Source: Crocodylus rhombifer
Taxonomy: Eukaryota; Chordata; Crocodylia; Crocodylidae
Direction: 5' to 3'
Assembly (NCBI GenBank): GCA_038503035.1
Contig: JAVSML010000983.1
Coordinates: 1-64,000 of the forward strand
DNA: 64,000 bases
Shown here piece by piece: positions 21,801-34,570 of the stretch; position 1 is the first letter of the stretch, and each line of letters opens with the position of its first letter. The position numbers and the translations under genes were made by a program. The notes beneath the pieces are model-generated. The model saw only the letters and a program-made list of their open reading frames with translations, was not told the origin of the DNA and searched no databases.

Positions 21801-24800
21801 CCATGATTTAGACCAGGGAGCTGCATTTCTGTCTTCACCTTTCATTAAGCATCTAACACTTGCTATGTACTGTTGACAGCCAGCTTTGACAGTATTTTTT
21901 TTAATTGTGTTTTTATGTGTTTTGGTATGTGTGTTCAAACTGATTGGCTGGGCAAATTTTTAAAATCCTCAAACAATTTAAATTTATTATCATATTATTG
22001 AGCTAGGGTAGAGACGCAATTAATTGATCCAACAGATTGGCTTATTTTTATATTGATAGTGACAGTTTATTAAGCTATTTGCAAATAAAGTAAAATAGTA
22101 GTTTCTCCACTAGCTGCTTAAAATATTGAAATAACATATATAATCATAGAATACTTTAACAAAAGGGGCAAAATAAAAATTGTACATGCTGATGGAGGTG
22201 AAACTGGAGTGGGACACTGGATGGAAAGGATCTACTCTTCCGGTACTGAACAGTACTTTTTAATGAAAAGAGCCTTTTCTCAAAAATCTTTTTTTTATTA
22301 AAAAGTCTTTCAGAATTATTAAAAAATAAAAATTTGAGATAGAGGAAGAAAGAACAATCCCTTTCTCATCTGCTTTGTGACAAAATTACAAAAATGTAGA
22401 AAAATGTACACATTGCCAAGATTTTCTTTTGACTGCCACAGACCAAACCCTTCTGTGCAGGGATGAACGTAGAAGTAGCTCCAGAAGGTACATTCTGCAG
22501 CAATTTAGAAATACTTTCTTGCTTCCTGTGGGATATGTCACAGGAAAGGACAATTTATCCCTCACAGTTTAAGTCAGCAAGGAAATAATGTTTGATTAAT
22601 TTCAAAGAAATGCATTTTTCTTCAGTTTAAAAACGTGTTTTTTTCAAGATATAAGTAATATACAATAGCATTACAAATAAGATAGACCTTATGGAGAGAA
22701 GACAACCAATGCTATTAGTTATTTTTAAGAAATAAGAAATTACAAAGGGTAGTATGTTTATAGACAAACCGACTGAAGCATTTTATCCATTATTATAGTA
22801 ACATTTCCCTGTCTAAATATTCCATTTAGTAGTGTTATCATACACATTTTTCTATTCCTCAATATCAGAGATGAGCAAATAGAAAATAATTTGTGTGGCC
22901 AAGTTGTCTTAGCATAATTATGGGTAGAGCTAGGTCAATATCACACAATGAATAATTTGTTTGGCAATGTTTTCTTCTCATAGAATATCTGGAAAAAGAT
23001 CAGGACTTGCACCAATTTATTCATTTGTATAATTTGACAATTTTTCTTGATTTTTTCTTCATCCTTCATATGGCTCTTGGGTGTTTCTTTTAGTGTTTAA
23101 TTCTCAGTAACTGAGAAAAAGAATGGTCTGTTCACTGGTTGTCATAGTGTGCAACCTGAAAACCAGGCTTCAAGTTCTTGCTCTGCCGCTTATATATGTG
23201 CCTAGGTTCAGATTTTCAAGAGTATTTACACTCGTAGGAATTAGGCTATTTAAGTACCTTAGTTTGTTGCCATAGGAACTTTCTGGTTGAATAATCTGTG
23301 ATCAGATAAATTGCACGTGGTATTTGTGTTCCTTGGATAAGCATCCAAGACCTTTCAGTATGATCATTTATAATAAATTAAAGTATTGGGAACTAGATTG
23401 TGAGTCAGGTTCCATGTCTGCGTGGGGGAGAAGGAATTCCCCTTCAGGTCCAAATTTAGCAAGGTACTGAAGCATAGGTCTACCTTTAAGCCTCTGAGTT
23501 AATGCATTTACTCACACAGTTTAAATTAAGCACATGATAACTCATAACTCAGTAACTCATAGCTCTAGTCAGTTCTTGGGCTTAAATATGTAGCAGACAC
23601 ACCTGTTTACTGTCTTCCTGAAGCAACTGTGGAGGTAAAGAGTGAACTAGGGGAATGGATAGAGTATAGCCGAGAAGCAAATTAGAGTCCCTTGAGAGCA
23701 AAGAGGAAGCAAGGAGACACTGTGACTCAGAAGAGTGTTTGTGAGTTGAAAGCTGTAGGCAGGCGTCTCATTTGAGGGGGACCTGATTTTTTACATAGTC
23801 CTTCCAAGCTGCAATGCTGTTGCTCTGCCTGGAATGACCTGCAATCACCTTACAAATGCACAACAGATTGGAGAGAGGGGTAGCTGTCCCTGGCTCCAGC
23901 TTGGCAGGCGGTGGGAGAAGGAGGCAGAAAAAACAGCTGCCACCACAGCTGTACAGTTGTGATTGTGCGGCAAGGCAGTGACTGGACAGTTGGAAGCTGT
24001 GTACTTGAAGCAGTGTAATGGACTTGTATGTCTGAAGGACACACAGAATTGTATGTCTGAAGGATCCTAGGAGAAAAGGCTTTCTTCCATGAGGAATGTA
24101 ACTTTCATTTAAAGCCTCAGTGTCTACTGCAATATTCCTATGATAATAAAGCTTATGCGCTACCTCTTCTCCAAGGCTATGCTTATCAACAGAACCTACC
24201 CCTTCGTAATTGCTTTCCACAAGTACTTTAAAGTTTAAAAAGTGCCATAAGTAACTGATGTCTCAAATGTTTGTGGAAAGTTGATGCAAAATAGATGCAG
24301 ATTAAATGAATCCATTGAGGAAGTTGAGAGTGTATTCATTGAAAACACATAGCAGCATTCACTTTGCTATTTTCATGGAAAGTCCCTTTCACAGGGAACT
24401 AGGCCTATTATTTCTTCTTTTATCTAGCAGTAGTTGAATAAACACCTCTCTCTCCCTAGAGCATAATTATTCTACTGGCTGTTATATGCAACACACCTGA
24501 TGGGTTATATCTGCTTAAGTATTGAGTTTTATTCCCAAGAACTAGAATAGTGTCCAATATGCGTCATCAGGAAGTGCAGTGCACATTTCTTTCATTGGCT
24601 GGTTGATCTTTCTGCTCACAACCAATTGTTTAAACTGCTTCCATGTAATGCAGAATATCCTTATTTTATAGATGCTATTCCAACTGTCCTGAATGAAATG
24701 TATATCACTAACCTATTAAGTACAAATCGCTTAAAGATGTAAATTTTTTATGACTTGCTAAATGTTAATGTATGACTTGTGAAATGTTAAAGTAGTAAAT

Positions 24801-25694
24801 AGCTTCTTTGAGCTCATATGCACTATATATCACTTTGTAGCCCTGAGCATTTAAGATAACAGTCACAGGATATTAGAAAAAGAGAGATTTCTATACTCTC
24901 ATTGACATCAATTTATTATTGTTAAAAAAAGAATTATTATAATTAAGAGTTAATGTCAATAGAATACAGGAAGAGACCATTGTCACAGGATAATGGTTTA
25001 CAGGTGATAGCTGACTCCTAAGACATTCACTGAAAATATGTTATGGAATGTATAATATAATATAATATCATAATGTCCTGTTACAGTGGTAATATGTCAG
25101 CTATTCTGCATGACTAATATTGATGTTATCACCGCCCAGTAAATGTTACTGCATTTATTTGATAGTTATTGATATGTTAACCAGCTGGGAAAGAATCATC
25201 ATAAACATAATTTATTGGAAGATCACGTACAAATATAAACACATTGGTTTTGAGTTCGTAGACTATTTCCTGTTTTGTAAATGTTATCTGTATAAAAATC
25301 AGCCAGTATGCAAAAAAAAAGTTTGGCTGAACATGTCACTCTGGTAATATGTTTATTTACTTGGAAAGGGCGTGAGCCAGTGTCTGAAGGATGTGATGAA
25401 TGTCATCCAACCCAGATTATAATAGATGTAAAAAACAATTTACTGGCCTAAGTGGACATAAATGTGTTGAAGTTCATGCAGTTGTCCCTGCAAACAAGTG
25501 TGTTGATATACTTTGAAAATACCTAATATTTTTGTATAAATATGATCTTAGTCAAAAGGCCACAAATCATTACATAATGAACACAACCAGAGTATGGAAA
25601 AAACAGAGTATGTTTGCTGTACATTCACTATCTCCCTCAACATCTCAAGTATTTAAATATTACGGAACTGATTCTGATACCCATTATCCTGTTA
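21801..25694. other. Unassigned AT-rich DNA
   Basis: Long AT-rich stretch. The frame at 24220-23768 minus (150 codons) lacks any recognisable motif. A TATAA run lies at 25055-25075. No RNA gene or exon recognised. Confidence 0.4.
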
Positions 25695-25880
25695 AGACAA
25701 AATGCAGCCTGGGGACCAAATGCAGCCCACCAGGCCATTCTATCCAGCCCGTGGGGCCCCTAAAAAATTTAGAAAATTAATATTTATCTGCCCCTGGCTG
25801 CCTATCATGTGGCCCTTGATGGCTTGTCAAAACTCAGTAAGTGGCCCTCTGCCCAAAATAATTGCCCGCCCCTGTGTTAA
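25695..25880 (+). repeat. Dispersed repeat of the CAGCCC-GGCCATT-GGCCC type
   Basis: Contains AAATGCAGCCCACCAGGCC, CCAGCCCGTGGGGCCCC and TGTGGCCCTTGATGG, and ends ATTGCCCGCCCCTG. This looks like a common amniote non-autonomous DNA-transposon fragment; the family name is uncertain. Confidence 0.5.
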
Positions 25881-27560
25881 GAAATGCCTTACTTTATTGG
25901 CAACACTAACAAAGCCCCATTGTATCTTTATTTTGAGTAAACTAGGAATAAAAATACCAGGAATCTGGTTCTTAGTGAATATATGTACAATTTTTTTTAG
26001 CTTCTAGAAAACAGACATTTTAAAAAATGAAATAGTGTGGTATCTTGTACAAACAGAATTGATTTAAGTAAAAGTAGTCAATTTATCTGTCTTTTTTTTA
26101 AAAATCATTTGGGGCTAAACTCTTTTACCAGCTCTATATTTGGGGCTATATTCTGTGCTAATTTATACTCTGATTCTATTACTTCCTATTAAATTAAGTA
26201 AATTTGAACATACTGTAAATTAACAGCTGTTTGGCCCCTACAATCTCTGATAAGTGGTAAAAATTAAGAACGGAAAAACTCTGTTTCCTGTTAAAACCTC
26301 ATAAAGTTTAATACAAAACTGAGAACAGGAATCAGTTCAAAGTCTCTCAAAATTTTGAATGGGTTTCATGAGTCTTCCATACTTAGAGTTATGCTCTGAC
26401 CATATCTTGATTTTGTATTCCAGACTTATGCCATTTCCAAGCTGAATATAGCATAAAAGAGGTTTTGGCTCAAAGGGGATACCTTTAGTATTGTGTAATG
26501 CATTTCTAAATTAGATCCCAGCATTCCTGGCACAGATTTACACAAAGGTGAATTTAAGCAAAAACACAAAACCCCCAAAACAACAACAAAAAAGCAACAG
26601 CCAAAAAAACCCCAAACCAACCAAACAAACAGATTTTGTGTTTATATGGCTTAATTAATGCAGCAGCCTTCCCAGAGATTAGAATATTATTCTGAGGAAT
26701 TAACATATTAAAGTTAAGGCCTACTTGCAAATATCAGTACTCAAGATCATAAGGGAATATATGCAACATTTCACAGTAAGATAAGCAATCCAGCAATCTT
26801 TGGATACCTTGTACTTTCCATGTTTCTTGGAGAAAGGTTTCTGTACTGACGGTACAATGAATGACTGGTGCTTCTTGAGACTGGGAGGGCACCGTGGCGG
26901 TCAGCAGGGAGTGCCTGCAGCCACTGGTGTTGGCAGCGGGGGACAAGTGGGGATTGCCCACAGATGCCGCTGGCCACATTGGCAGCAAGGGAGGGGTGGC
27001 TGTGAACAGTGACCACCTGCAGAAGCCAGCAATGGCTTTGGCAGTGGCCAGTCTCAGAGGGGACATGTGCCCACCATTCCCCGCCTCCACATGTCGCCTA
27101 TGGTAATACCTGTTGTTTGATCCACCATCGAATCTTTATTGCTACACAGCCCAGCATTTGACAAATATTTTACTCTCTTTTGGTGATCAAAGACATTCTG
27201 GGCTGGTTCCTAACCAAGTTCTTTGTGCAGACTGCTACATTTTTGCAGGATAGGAGATGGCAATAATGTAGGTTTTTCTTAGGCGACGGGTATAGCCTTG
27301 TACATAGACGGACTCACAGTTATATTGGAGCTGATTGGACTTATCACATAAAATACAAATTCTGGTTTTTTTGGTCTATAATACATCAGTAACCTTTTCA
27401 GACATCACAAATCATCACAACCATTTTGTGTGTATAGATTATTATGTAGGATACCTGGCCAATACAATAATTCTGTAGCTTCAACATGATAACATTTCCA
27501 TGCTATATTCCATAGTGAACACAATGTCTTGATAACCTGATCTCTGATCATGGACTGGAT
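25881..27560. other. Unassigned; AT-rich with GC pocket
   Basis: 26550-26630 is A/C-rich simple-like sequence. 26830-27110 is GC-richer with frames on both strands and no domain. No gene recognised. Confidence 0.4.
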
Positions 27561-28347
27561 CAGGGGTTTTCAGCCTTTTTTAACAAGAGTACCCCTTCTG
27601 TCTCAAAGTTTCAGCTCAAGTACCCCTTTAATTTTTTTCCCTTGTTTTTAAGGGTGGGGAGGCAATTGAGGCCCCATGGTAAGAGAAGGAGTGGGGCAGG
27701 GGCAGGTGCTGCTCAGCCAGGGCAGAGCATGGGACAGTACCATGAGTAATTAATCTGGGGGGCATGGGGAGTGGGGGCACCTCCTGAACCCCAGGAGGGC
27801 ATGGGGGGCATGTGCCCCCAGATTTGCATGCAGAGTAGGGTGGAGCAGACTGGAGCTAGGGCTGTGCTGGGCTGTTCCTGGTGGGGGCTGGGCCAGGCTG
27901 TGCTTGGGGTGAGCAGTAGTCGCACTGGGAGGGAGCTACGGAGGGGACTGCAGCCACCCCAGAATTCACCATAGCCCCCCCAAATCCCCCTCCCAGCACA
28001 GCCTGGACCAGCACCCCAACCAGGAACAGCCCAGCGCTGCCCTAGCCTCAGCCCACAGCAGCCCATATCCCACCCTGCCCTGCATGCAGATACAAGGTGC
28101 ACATAGCTGCGGGAACTGGCCCCCCTGTGTGGCTCAGTCCCATACCCCACCCCGGCTGAGCAGCCCCAGTGCCAGCCCCACTCCCTCCCACTACAACAAA
28201 CTTACCAGCCGGACTGGGCTGCTCTCCACATGGCCAGGCTGTGCTCCTGGCCACCTAAGTGCTGCACTGAGGCCGTGTGCATGCAATCCCCCTATGACCC
28301 TTTTAAGTACCCCTACAGGTACGCGTAACCCCAGTTGACAACCACTG
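27561..28347. mobile_element. hAT-like non-autonomous DNA transposon
   Basis: The left end CAGGGGTTTTCA and the right end, reverse-complemented CAGTGGTTGTCA, match the hAT-type terminal pattern CAGNGGTTNTCA. Subterminal words are mirrored: GAGTACCCCT on the left, TTAAGTACCCCTACAGG on the right. The flanking 8-mers GACTGGAT and AACTAGGT agree at 5 of 8 positions and may be a decayed 8-bp target duplication. The roughly 790-bp interior is very GC-rich and carries no transposase. Overlapping frames on both strands (27713-28150 minus, 28084-28338 plus) are composition effects. Confidence 0.72.
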
Positions 28348-28964
28348 AACTAGGTGCATGTGGTCAGCAAAAATAATGCTCTACAAAAATACTGACTAGA
28401 AGCTATTGCTGAAGTATAGTGTGTACAGTGGCTTCTTTTAAGATATGTGATATGATCTAGTTAGTATCTATTTTATACCTTTTGCATGCAGTATATGTGC
28501 AGCAGTGATTCCTCCACAGCCAAACTAATGTGGAGTTTACATGCAGTAAGCTCACAAAATCAATGTAGCAAACCATGGAATCAGTCAAATGAGGAATGGG
28601 ATTGTGTCTTTTCCAAATAAAAGATCATAAGGCATAACAAGTATTTAAAGCAACATAATATATGATGCATATGAAATACCAACTCAAAAACCAGATATGA
28701 AGACTGAAATGACAGCTGTGAACTCTAATCTTGAGGATGCAGAGCAGTGGACTTCACTCTGACATAAGGTCATCAATATTTAAAACAAGTCATAGAAAAT
28801 ATTTCCCAAGAGCGCCTTATCTGTGGGCAGACAAAGCTGTTCATAGTGAGAAGAGGATGGGTGTGCATTCAGAGGACTAAGCTAGTTCTGGATTTTAAAG
28901 CCAGAAAATATGTCCTACAGATAAAAATCATCCCAGTGTAGAGGGACAACACAAGTCTTATGCA
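28348..28964. other. Unassigned AT-rich DNA
   Basis: I see no gene or repeat signature. Confidence 0.4.
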
Positions 28965-29075
28965 TTATACCCTTCCCCTTAGCATCAGCTCTGTGCCACT
29001 CTGAGATTCAAAGATATAAAATACTGGGCTAGATGAAGCTGTGGTCTGACCCAGTGTGGAATCTCTTATGTATTC
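28965..29075 (+). mobile_element. CR1-like 3' terminal fragment
   Basis: The words ATACTGGGCTAGATGAAGC, GTCTGACCCAGTGTGG and CTTATGTATTCTTAT are typical of the 3'UTR and tail of old CR1 subfamilies. No coding part is present. Confidence 0.65.
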
Positions 29076-29814
29076 TTATTTTGTGCCCTACTACTATTAT
29101 TTTGCATCTTGTATGTCCCACTGAGACATTAAGCTTAGTTTTTTTAACTATATCCATTTTTTCCTGGTTTCAAATATTTTTCTAAATTTGGCCTGACTAT
29201 CATGGGGCTGAACTTGGGCATGATCCAGATCTGAACTTATTTTAAGACAGTTCAATTTCTTAATTTCTAATTTGGACCAATATAAAATAAAAACATGTTG
29301 TATTGCTTGTTTTAGAAAAAGATATTACAAGAATCTTCTTTAGGTTACCTAGCTAATCATCTGAGATTTAGGAATTACTATAGGTAAGAAAGGCCTATAC
29401 TACATTAATTTCCTTCTGTTCTGAATGTGTATTATGGTACAATTTTAATTACATCATAATAGATTATGTTTTCAGTTTTACTGCTACCTCATTCAATGTG
29501 TAGAATGGATACAAAAATTCTCATTGTTCCTCCAAAGACATGATCCTCCTACCTATGCATAATCCCTAGTGATAGAATTAGTTACTGGAGTTGAATGGGG
29601 CTTCAGAGGAGAATCTGGCTCATATGTGGTGTTTGTGGGCAGAGAAAGGTGTGGGGGTGAGACACAATGGCTAAGTGCTGATCCAGGTTCATGTGATGAT
29701 TTTCAGAGTCCTCCTACTAATCTTGATTGAGTAGCATCAAACCACTTGACTTCCAAGTTGAGATGCATCTGCTGCCTGTATGACAACACATGCCTAATCT
29801 TGGGTTAGGTATCC
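29076..29814. other. Unassigned AT-rich DNA
   Basis: I see no gene or repeat signature. Confidence 0.4.
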
Positions 29815-29990
29815 AAGCCTATATTGTAGCCATATTGGTCTAGAGGAAAAGGCAATCAGGACTTGTAGTAGAGATGATATCTTTTATTAGACCAACAAGA
29901 TTTTTGCCAAAAATGTCTTTAATTGTAAGCTTTTGGGGACAAACACCTTTCATGAAGCACTGAAGAAAAGATTGAAAAGTTCTCCTGGGT
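29815..29990 (+). repeat. Dispersed repeat with CTTTTATTAGACCAAC core, copy 2
   Basis: GTAGCCATATTGGTCTAGAGG, then GATATCTTTTATTAGACCAAC and GTAAGCTTTTGGGG. Partner of 9565-9750. Confidence 0.6.
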
Positions 29991-30019
29991 AGAAATGAAA
30001 GTTCATATTCCATGGGATT

Positions 30020-31080
30020 TCCTGGGTAACCCCCAGATTCTTCTCTGCATAGCTGCTGCTTAGCCAGTCAATCCCCAGCCTGTACCTGATCATGGGATTG
30101 TTCTATCCTAAGTGAAGGACTTTGCACTTGTCTTTATTGGACCTCATGAAATTTCTATGGTCCAGTCCTCTAAATTGTTGAGGTCTCTATGAATCCTAGT
30201 CCTACCTTCCAGTGTATCTACCACTTCCTCCAGCTTGGCGTCATCTTCAAACTTGCTGAGAGTGAAATCCATCCCATCTTCCAGGTCGTTGAAGAAGATA
30301 TTGAAAAAAATCCATGCAGGGACTGACTTCTGGAGCACTCCACTTGAGATCAGCTGTCAATTAGCCATTGAGCCACTGATTACTACCCTGGGAGACCAAT
30401 AATCCAGCAGATATTCTGTACACCTTACAGCTCATTCATCTAACTCATGCTTCCTTAGATTGCAAAAACTTTGTGGGAGACTATATCAAAAGCCTTGCTA
30501 AAGTCAACAGCACATCCACTGCTTTCCCACAAGCTGACAGAGGTCATCAGGTTGTTAGGCATGACTTGTCCTTGGTGAATCCATGCTAACTGTCTGTAAT
30601 CACCTTCTTTTCCTATATTTATAAGTAGATTTTTTGAGGACCAGTTCCATGATTTTTCCAGGGACTACGGTGGGGCTGACCATCTGTAGTTCCCTGAATC
30701 TTCCTTCTTAACTTCCTTAAAGATGAACAATATATTTTTTCCTTTTCCAGTTGTCTGGAACCTCTCCCAATCACCATCAGTTTTCAAAGAAAATGGCTAG
30801 TGGCTCTGCAATTACATGAACCAACTCCCTTAGCATGCCCAGGTGCATCGTGTCAAGGCCCATGGACTTCTATACATCCAGTTTTTCTAAATAGTCCCGA
30901 ACCTGTTCTATCACCACTGTTGGCCTCTCACCTCCTCCACAAATTGTGCTGCCAGGTGCAGTAGTCGGGGATCTTTCTCTTGTTGTTGAATTCTAGAAAC
31001 CCTTCTTGTTACCCTTTATGTCCTTTACTAGCTACAGCTTCAGTTGCACTTTCACCTTCCTGATTTCATCCCTGCACAAA
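30020..31080 (-). pseudogene. Old CR1/L3-type LINE remnant, reverse transcriptase region
   Basis: A heavily mutated RT in several frames on the minus strand. The piece at 30338-30144 reads NIFFNDLEDGMDFTLSKFED-DAKLEE, which aligns with the RT block ending in the catalytic FADDTKL; here the motif is FEDD, so the Asp pair survives. Further 5' (30460-31080) remnants of the YLDFxKAFD neighbourhood and the finger region occur, with many stops and indels. It is far more diverged than copies A, B and E, consistent with an ancient CR1/L3 family. Boundaries are approximate. Confidence 0.72.
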
Positions 31081-31394
31081 AAGTGCATAAAAAGAGAACA
31101 CAAAACGAGTATCAGACGTCTTGTAGAGAGGAAAGAGTATTCCAGATCCTAGCTGACACAGGGCATATCTATATGTGCATTTAGGTGCACATAAATGTAG
31201 GTGATTTAGGCTTGCATTTACATGTATACACATTAAAGCACATTAATACTGTCTGCACAGACTGATGTAGGACTAAAATTAGTCCCAAGTCCATTCATAC
31301 ACAGCATTAATGCGCTTAAATGCACATGTGCGTTAATGTAATTTAGCTATCTTCACCTAAACCTCATACCTACTTTTGAGGTTTCAAATTTAGG

Positions 31395-32605
31395 TATAAA
31401 TAGCCTAAACATGCCTGTCCCGGGGCAAGGGGAAGACACAGACCCTGAAGGGTTAAAGGGGGACCCTGGGGGACAGCACACCCCAGGGAGAGTGAAAAGA
31501 AGGAAGAAATGAACAAAAACAGCGGCAGGAACCGTGGCGGAGCTGGAAGCAGTGGCTCATTAGCCATGTTTTTTTTAAAAGGGAAACAGCTGGGAAAGAG
31601 GGGGAGGAGAAACAACCCAGAAAGATAAGAAGGGGGAAGAACAGGGCAGAAGGGGAGGAGAGGTGGCGAGAGAGCATTGAGAGAAGAGCTCCTGGGTCCC
31701 CTAAGAAGGTGGAGGGGCTAGGAAACACTGCTCACTGCTCAGAAAAGGATCCTGAACTGTGACCAGGTAGAGACACTGCTGTAGAACTGAGGAAGACCCA
31801 GGTGTCCCGGCTCTATATAACACTCGGGCCACGAGGAGAGCCTACAGCAAGGACCCATCAACGGAGCCAAAGGCCGGCGGACCCACAGAGAAAGAGGTAT
31901 CAACACAAGGGGCCAGCTGAGACCCTCACATCTGGGACAGAGGACCCCGACGGGAGCCTGTTGGGGGATGGTTCCTTTACCAAGGGCACACGTACATGAG
32001 AGTATCCCATGGGCTCAGCAAGGCAGCCCTAAGGGGCATGGGTATTTGGTAAAGGGGAGAGCACAGTACTAAGCACTCCCAGGTAGTGTTCTAGGGAGTG
32101 CTGTAAAGGGGCGTATAATTGTGGTGCCTGTAGCTTTTCGTTGGAGCAGTTATTATTATTATTATTATTATTATTGTTATTAGTGTCTTGCACACCAAGT
32201 TTGGGTGAGTCAGGACCACCAAGGGCGCAAGAGTCAAAGGGGTCTGGGCTTACTGGACACTCCTCCAGGGTCTAGCTTGAATTAGAAGGAACCACTCACA
32301 AAGTGAGGGTTGGCCGCTGACAACTACTATAGCACACCGTTGAGGCTAGGTATAGGGCGAGGTACAGGGGAGGTTGGAGCCTCACAAAGAACATCACGCT
32401 TCGGCCTTGGGGCAGCCAGAATCAGATGGTCGGACCCCTCCACCACTAAGATATCATCAAAGTTGTGGCAAGTGGGACAGGAGGGGAGAAGACCACCTAA
32501 GGTGGGAGATCATGGCACAATACCCCTACGGGATGGAGCAAAAAGTTATCACCAAGTCCCTAGGCCGGGCGGCAAGGGACCATATGATCAAGGCCCGGCA
32601 TGTGC
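31395..32605 (+). mobile_element. LTR-like insertion inside the MITE
   Basis: A GC-rich block with a TATA-like CTCTATATAACAC near 31811-31823, a TTA microsatellite and, after about 32510, an ATG-initiated frame starting MAQYPYGMEQKV that runs to the edge of the block. The layout (promoter-like region, leader, short start of a frame) would fit an LTR plus leader and gag start of an LTR retrotransposon. I see no domain and no clear LTR ends, so this is tentative. Confidence 0.35.
32149..32184 (+). repeat. (TTA)n microsatellite
   Basis: About eleven TTA/TTG trinucleotides. Confidence 0.95.
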
Positions 32606-32711
32606 AATGCCATTTTTAAGGTGCGTTAAGGGCATGCACATTTAGCTGCATGCCCTAAATGTGCCTTAAATGGGGTTAAAGCACCATAAATCAGCACATG
32701 TACACGTGCCC

Positions 32712-33209
32712 ACAGGGGATCAGGGAGCTTGGATCAAGCCCATCCTGGGGGTCAGGATATCATGAAGAGGAAAGGAAAGGGGTCCTGAATTCTTATTGGG
32801 AAGCGGGGAGAGGAGTGCTTACTCAGGAGTGCTCACCCCACCAGGTCCCAATATACACCAACAGGACAGCTAATAAAGGAAGTACAACTGCCCCTACTCA
32901 TAATCTCTCCATCTACCTTTCCACTCACCTCCATTTCACCCCTGCCTTTCCACTCTCTCTCCTGATGCTTCTGATATAGATGTGACACATCTATAGGATG
33001 CTCTAAGATTCCATCTTGTCGAAATATATTTAGGGACTCTGGAGACATGATCTGTTTTTCTTCAATGTGCTCATGATAGACAATGCAGTTGTGCCTTTTT
33101 ATTTGAATTGACTCGAACGGTTAACTAAAGTTAGCTTGCAGGTTGTTCCCATTACGGATATGAATCAATGATGATGTCCTTGATACATCCTTGCTATCTT
33201 TCAAGAGCT
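32712..33209. other. Unassigned
   Basis: I see no gene or recognisable repeat. Confidence 0.4.
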
Positions 33210-34570
33210 TCTGAACTGAGATTCTAATGTGAATATTCTTATGTTGCAGAGAAACCCCATTAAGGACTGCCTTGCAGATCTACCAACTTATCAAGAGGTC
33301 TTGAAAGCCTTAAGTAGATAAAAAAAAAAACAAAGCATATGGTCCTGATAGAATACAAGCTGAAATTTACAAGTGAGTGGAAAAAAATCTCTCTCATCAA
33401 CTGCATGCCAGTATTCTTAAAATCTGGCAATATGAACAGATTCCCAGTGACTTGAAAGATACCAGAACCATAGCCGTATTCAAGAAAAGGAATCAGATTT
33501 CAGAAATTTCTGTGGTATTGCACTCCTGTACATAGCTGGGAAGATCCTCTTCTGCATTCTCCTCAATGGACACACTCTCCTAAGACCCAGTGTGGTTTCA
33601 GACCTCTCAGAGGTACAATAGCCATGATCTTTGTTCCAGGAGAAGTGCCATGAGGAACACTGAGATCTTGATGTGGCCTTCAATGACAGCATGACAGCAA
33701 CTGTTCTAAGCAATGACTCAAAAATAGATCCTGTCACTATTACAATTAGAGTCAAGCAGGAATGTGTGATTGCACCAACACTCTCTTCTATCTACATCTG
33801 TATTTCATTGCTAACAGTCTTCCATCCGGAGTCAGCATCTAGTATGACATAGATGGGAATCTCTTTGATATTAGCTGGTCGTATAATGTTCCAAATCCAA
33901 TACCTCCATTACTGATCTTCAGTATGCTTACAATTGTGTCTTGTGTGCCCATTCAATTGAAGAACTCCAGGTCCTTCTTAATTGCTTCTGTGATGCATAT
34001 GGAATGGTTGGACTCACCGGCAACTTCATGAAAACCAAGATACTTTACCATCCTATCCCTAACCAACCAGTTTCTCACCTATTATAATTACAGGGAAGTC
34101 CTTGGAGAATTTCCCTACCTAGTTAGCCACATGGCTCAAAAAGTAAAAGTAGATCATAATATTCAACTTCAGATAAAATCTGCCAGAGCTGTCTTTGGAC
34201 ATCTTCAAAATCATGTTTTCAATAATCAGAACCCATCAGAACTCCTTGTCTACCAGCCTGCTGTCATCCCTACCCTGTTGGATGGGGTGAAACTTGGATG
34301 ACATATCAAAAATACCTGAAAGCCCTACAATGTTATCATTAATGATATCTTTAGAAAATCCTCCATATCAACTGAAAGGACAAAAAAATGAATGCCATCA
34401 TTCTGGCTCAATCAAACACCATCAGCATCAAAGCCATGTTTATAGGGCACACGTTTTGTTGGACAGGACATGTCATAAACATGCTTGACAGCCAGCTCCA
34501 AAACAGTGCCTATACTCCCCGTTTACCAATGGTCACCAATTTAGAGGTGGGCTGAAGAAGAAATTGGCTG
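33210..34570 (+). pseudogene. Decayed non-LTR retrotransposon reverse transcriptase (not CR1)
   Basis: Plus-strand fragments in different frames line up in the order of a LINE RT. YGPDRIQAEIYK (33340) is the finger region, then a KRKGNQ-like block, then a TQCGFRPLRGTIAMIF-like palm-side block (33585), CVIAPTLSS (33765, the block after motif B) and YDIDGNLFDI (33845). KILYHPIPNQ (34050) and a C-terminal region (34150-34550) follow. Many stops and shifts interrupt it, so no protein is made. The motif set differs from CR1. It resembles LINE families whose pol keeps a (L/Y)KRKG(N/D) and GVKQGCVLAP signature; I do not assign the clade. Confidence 0.6.

Larger units (their letters stand above)
31161..32711. 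mobile_element. MITE split by a larger insertion
   Basis: The left end GGGCATATCTATATGTGC and the right end, reverse-complemented GGGCACGTGTACATGTGC, are inverted repeats of the type at 16485 and 45767. A possible 3-bp target duplication ACA flanks them (31158-31160, 32712-32714). MITE-like AT-rich sequence occupies about 31161-31390 and 32610-32711; the 1.2 kb between is a different, GC-rich sequence. Confidence 0.5.

Noticed and set aside
23768..24220. 150-codon minus frame as a possible single-exon gene
   Set aside because: No recognisable motif, no promoter or polyadenylation context, and average composition.
27713..28338. 145-codon minus frame and overlapping plus frames
   Set aside because: They lie within the GC-rich interior of the hAT-like element and show no transposase signature.
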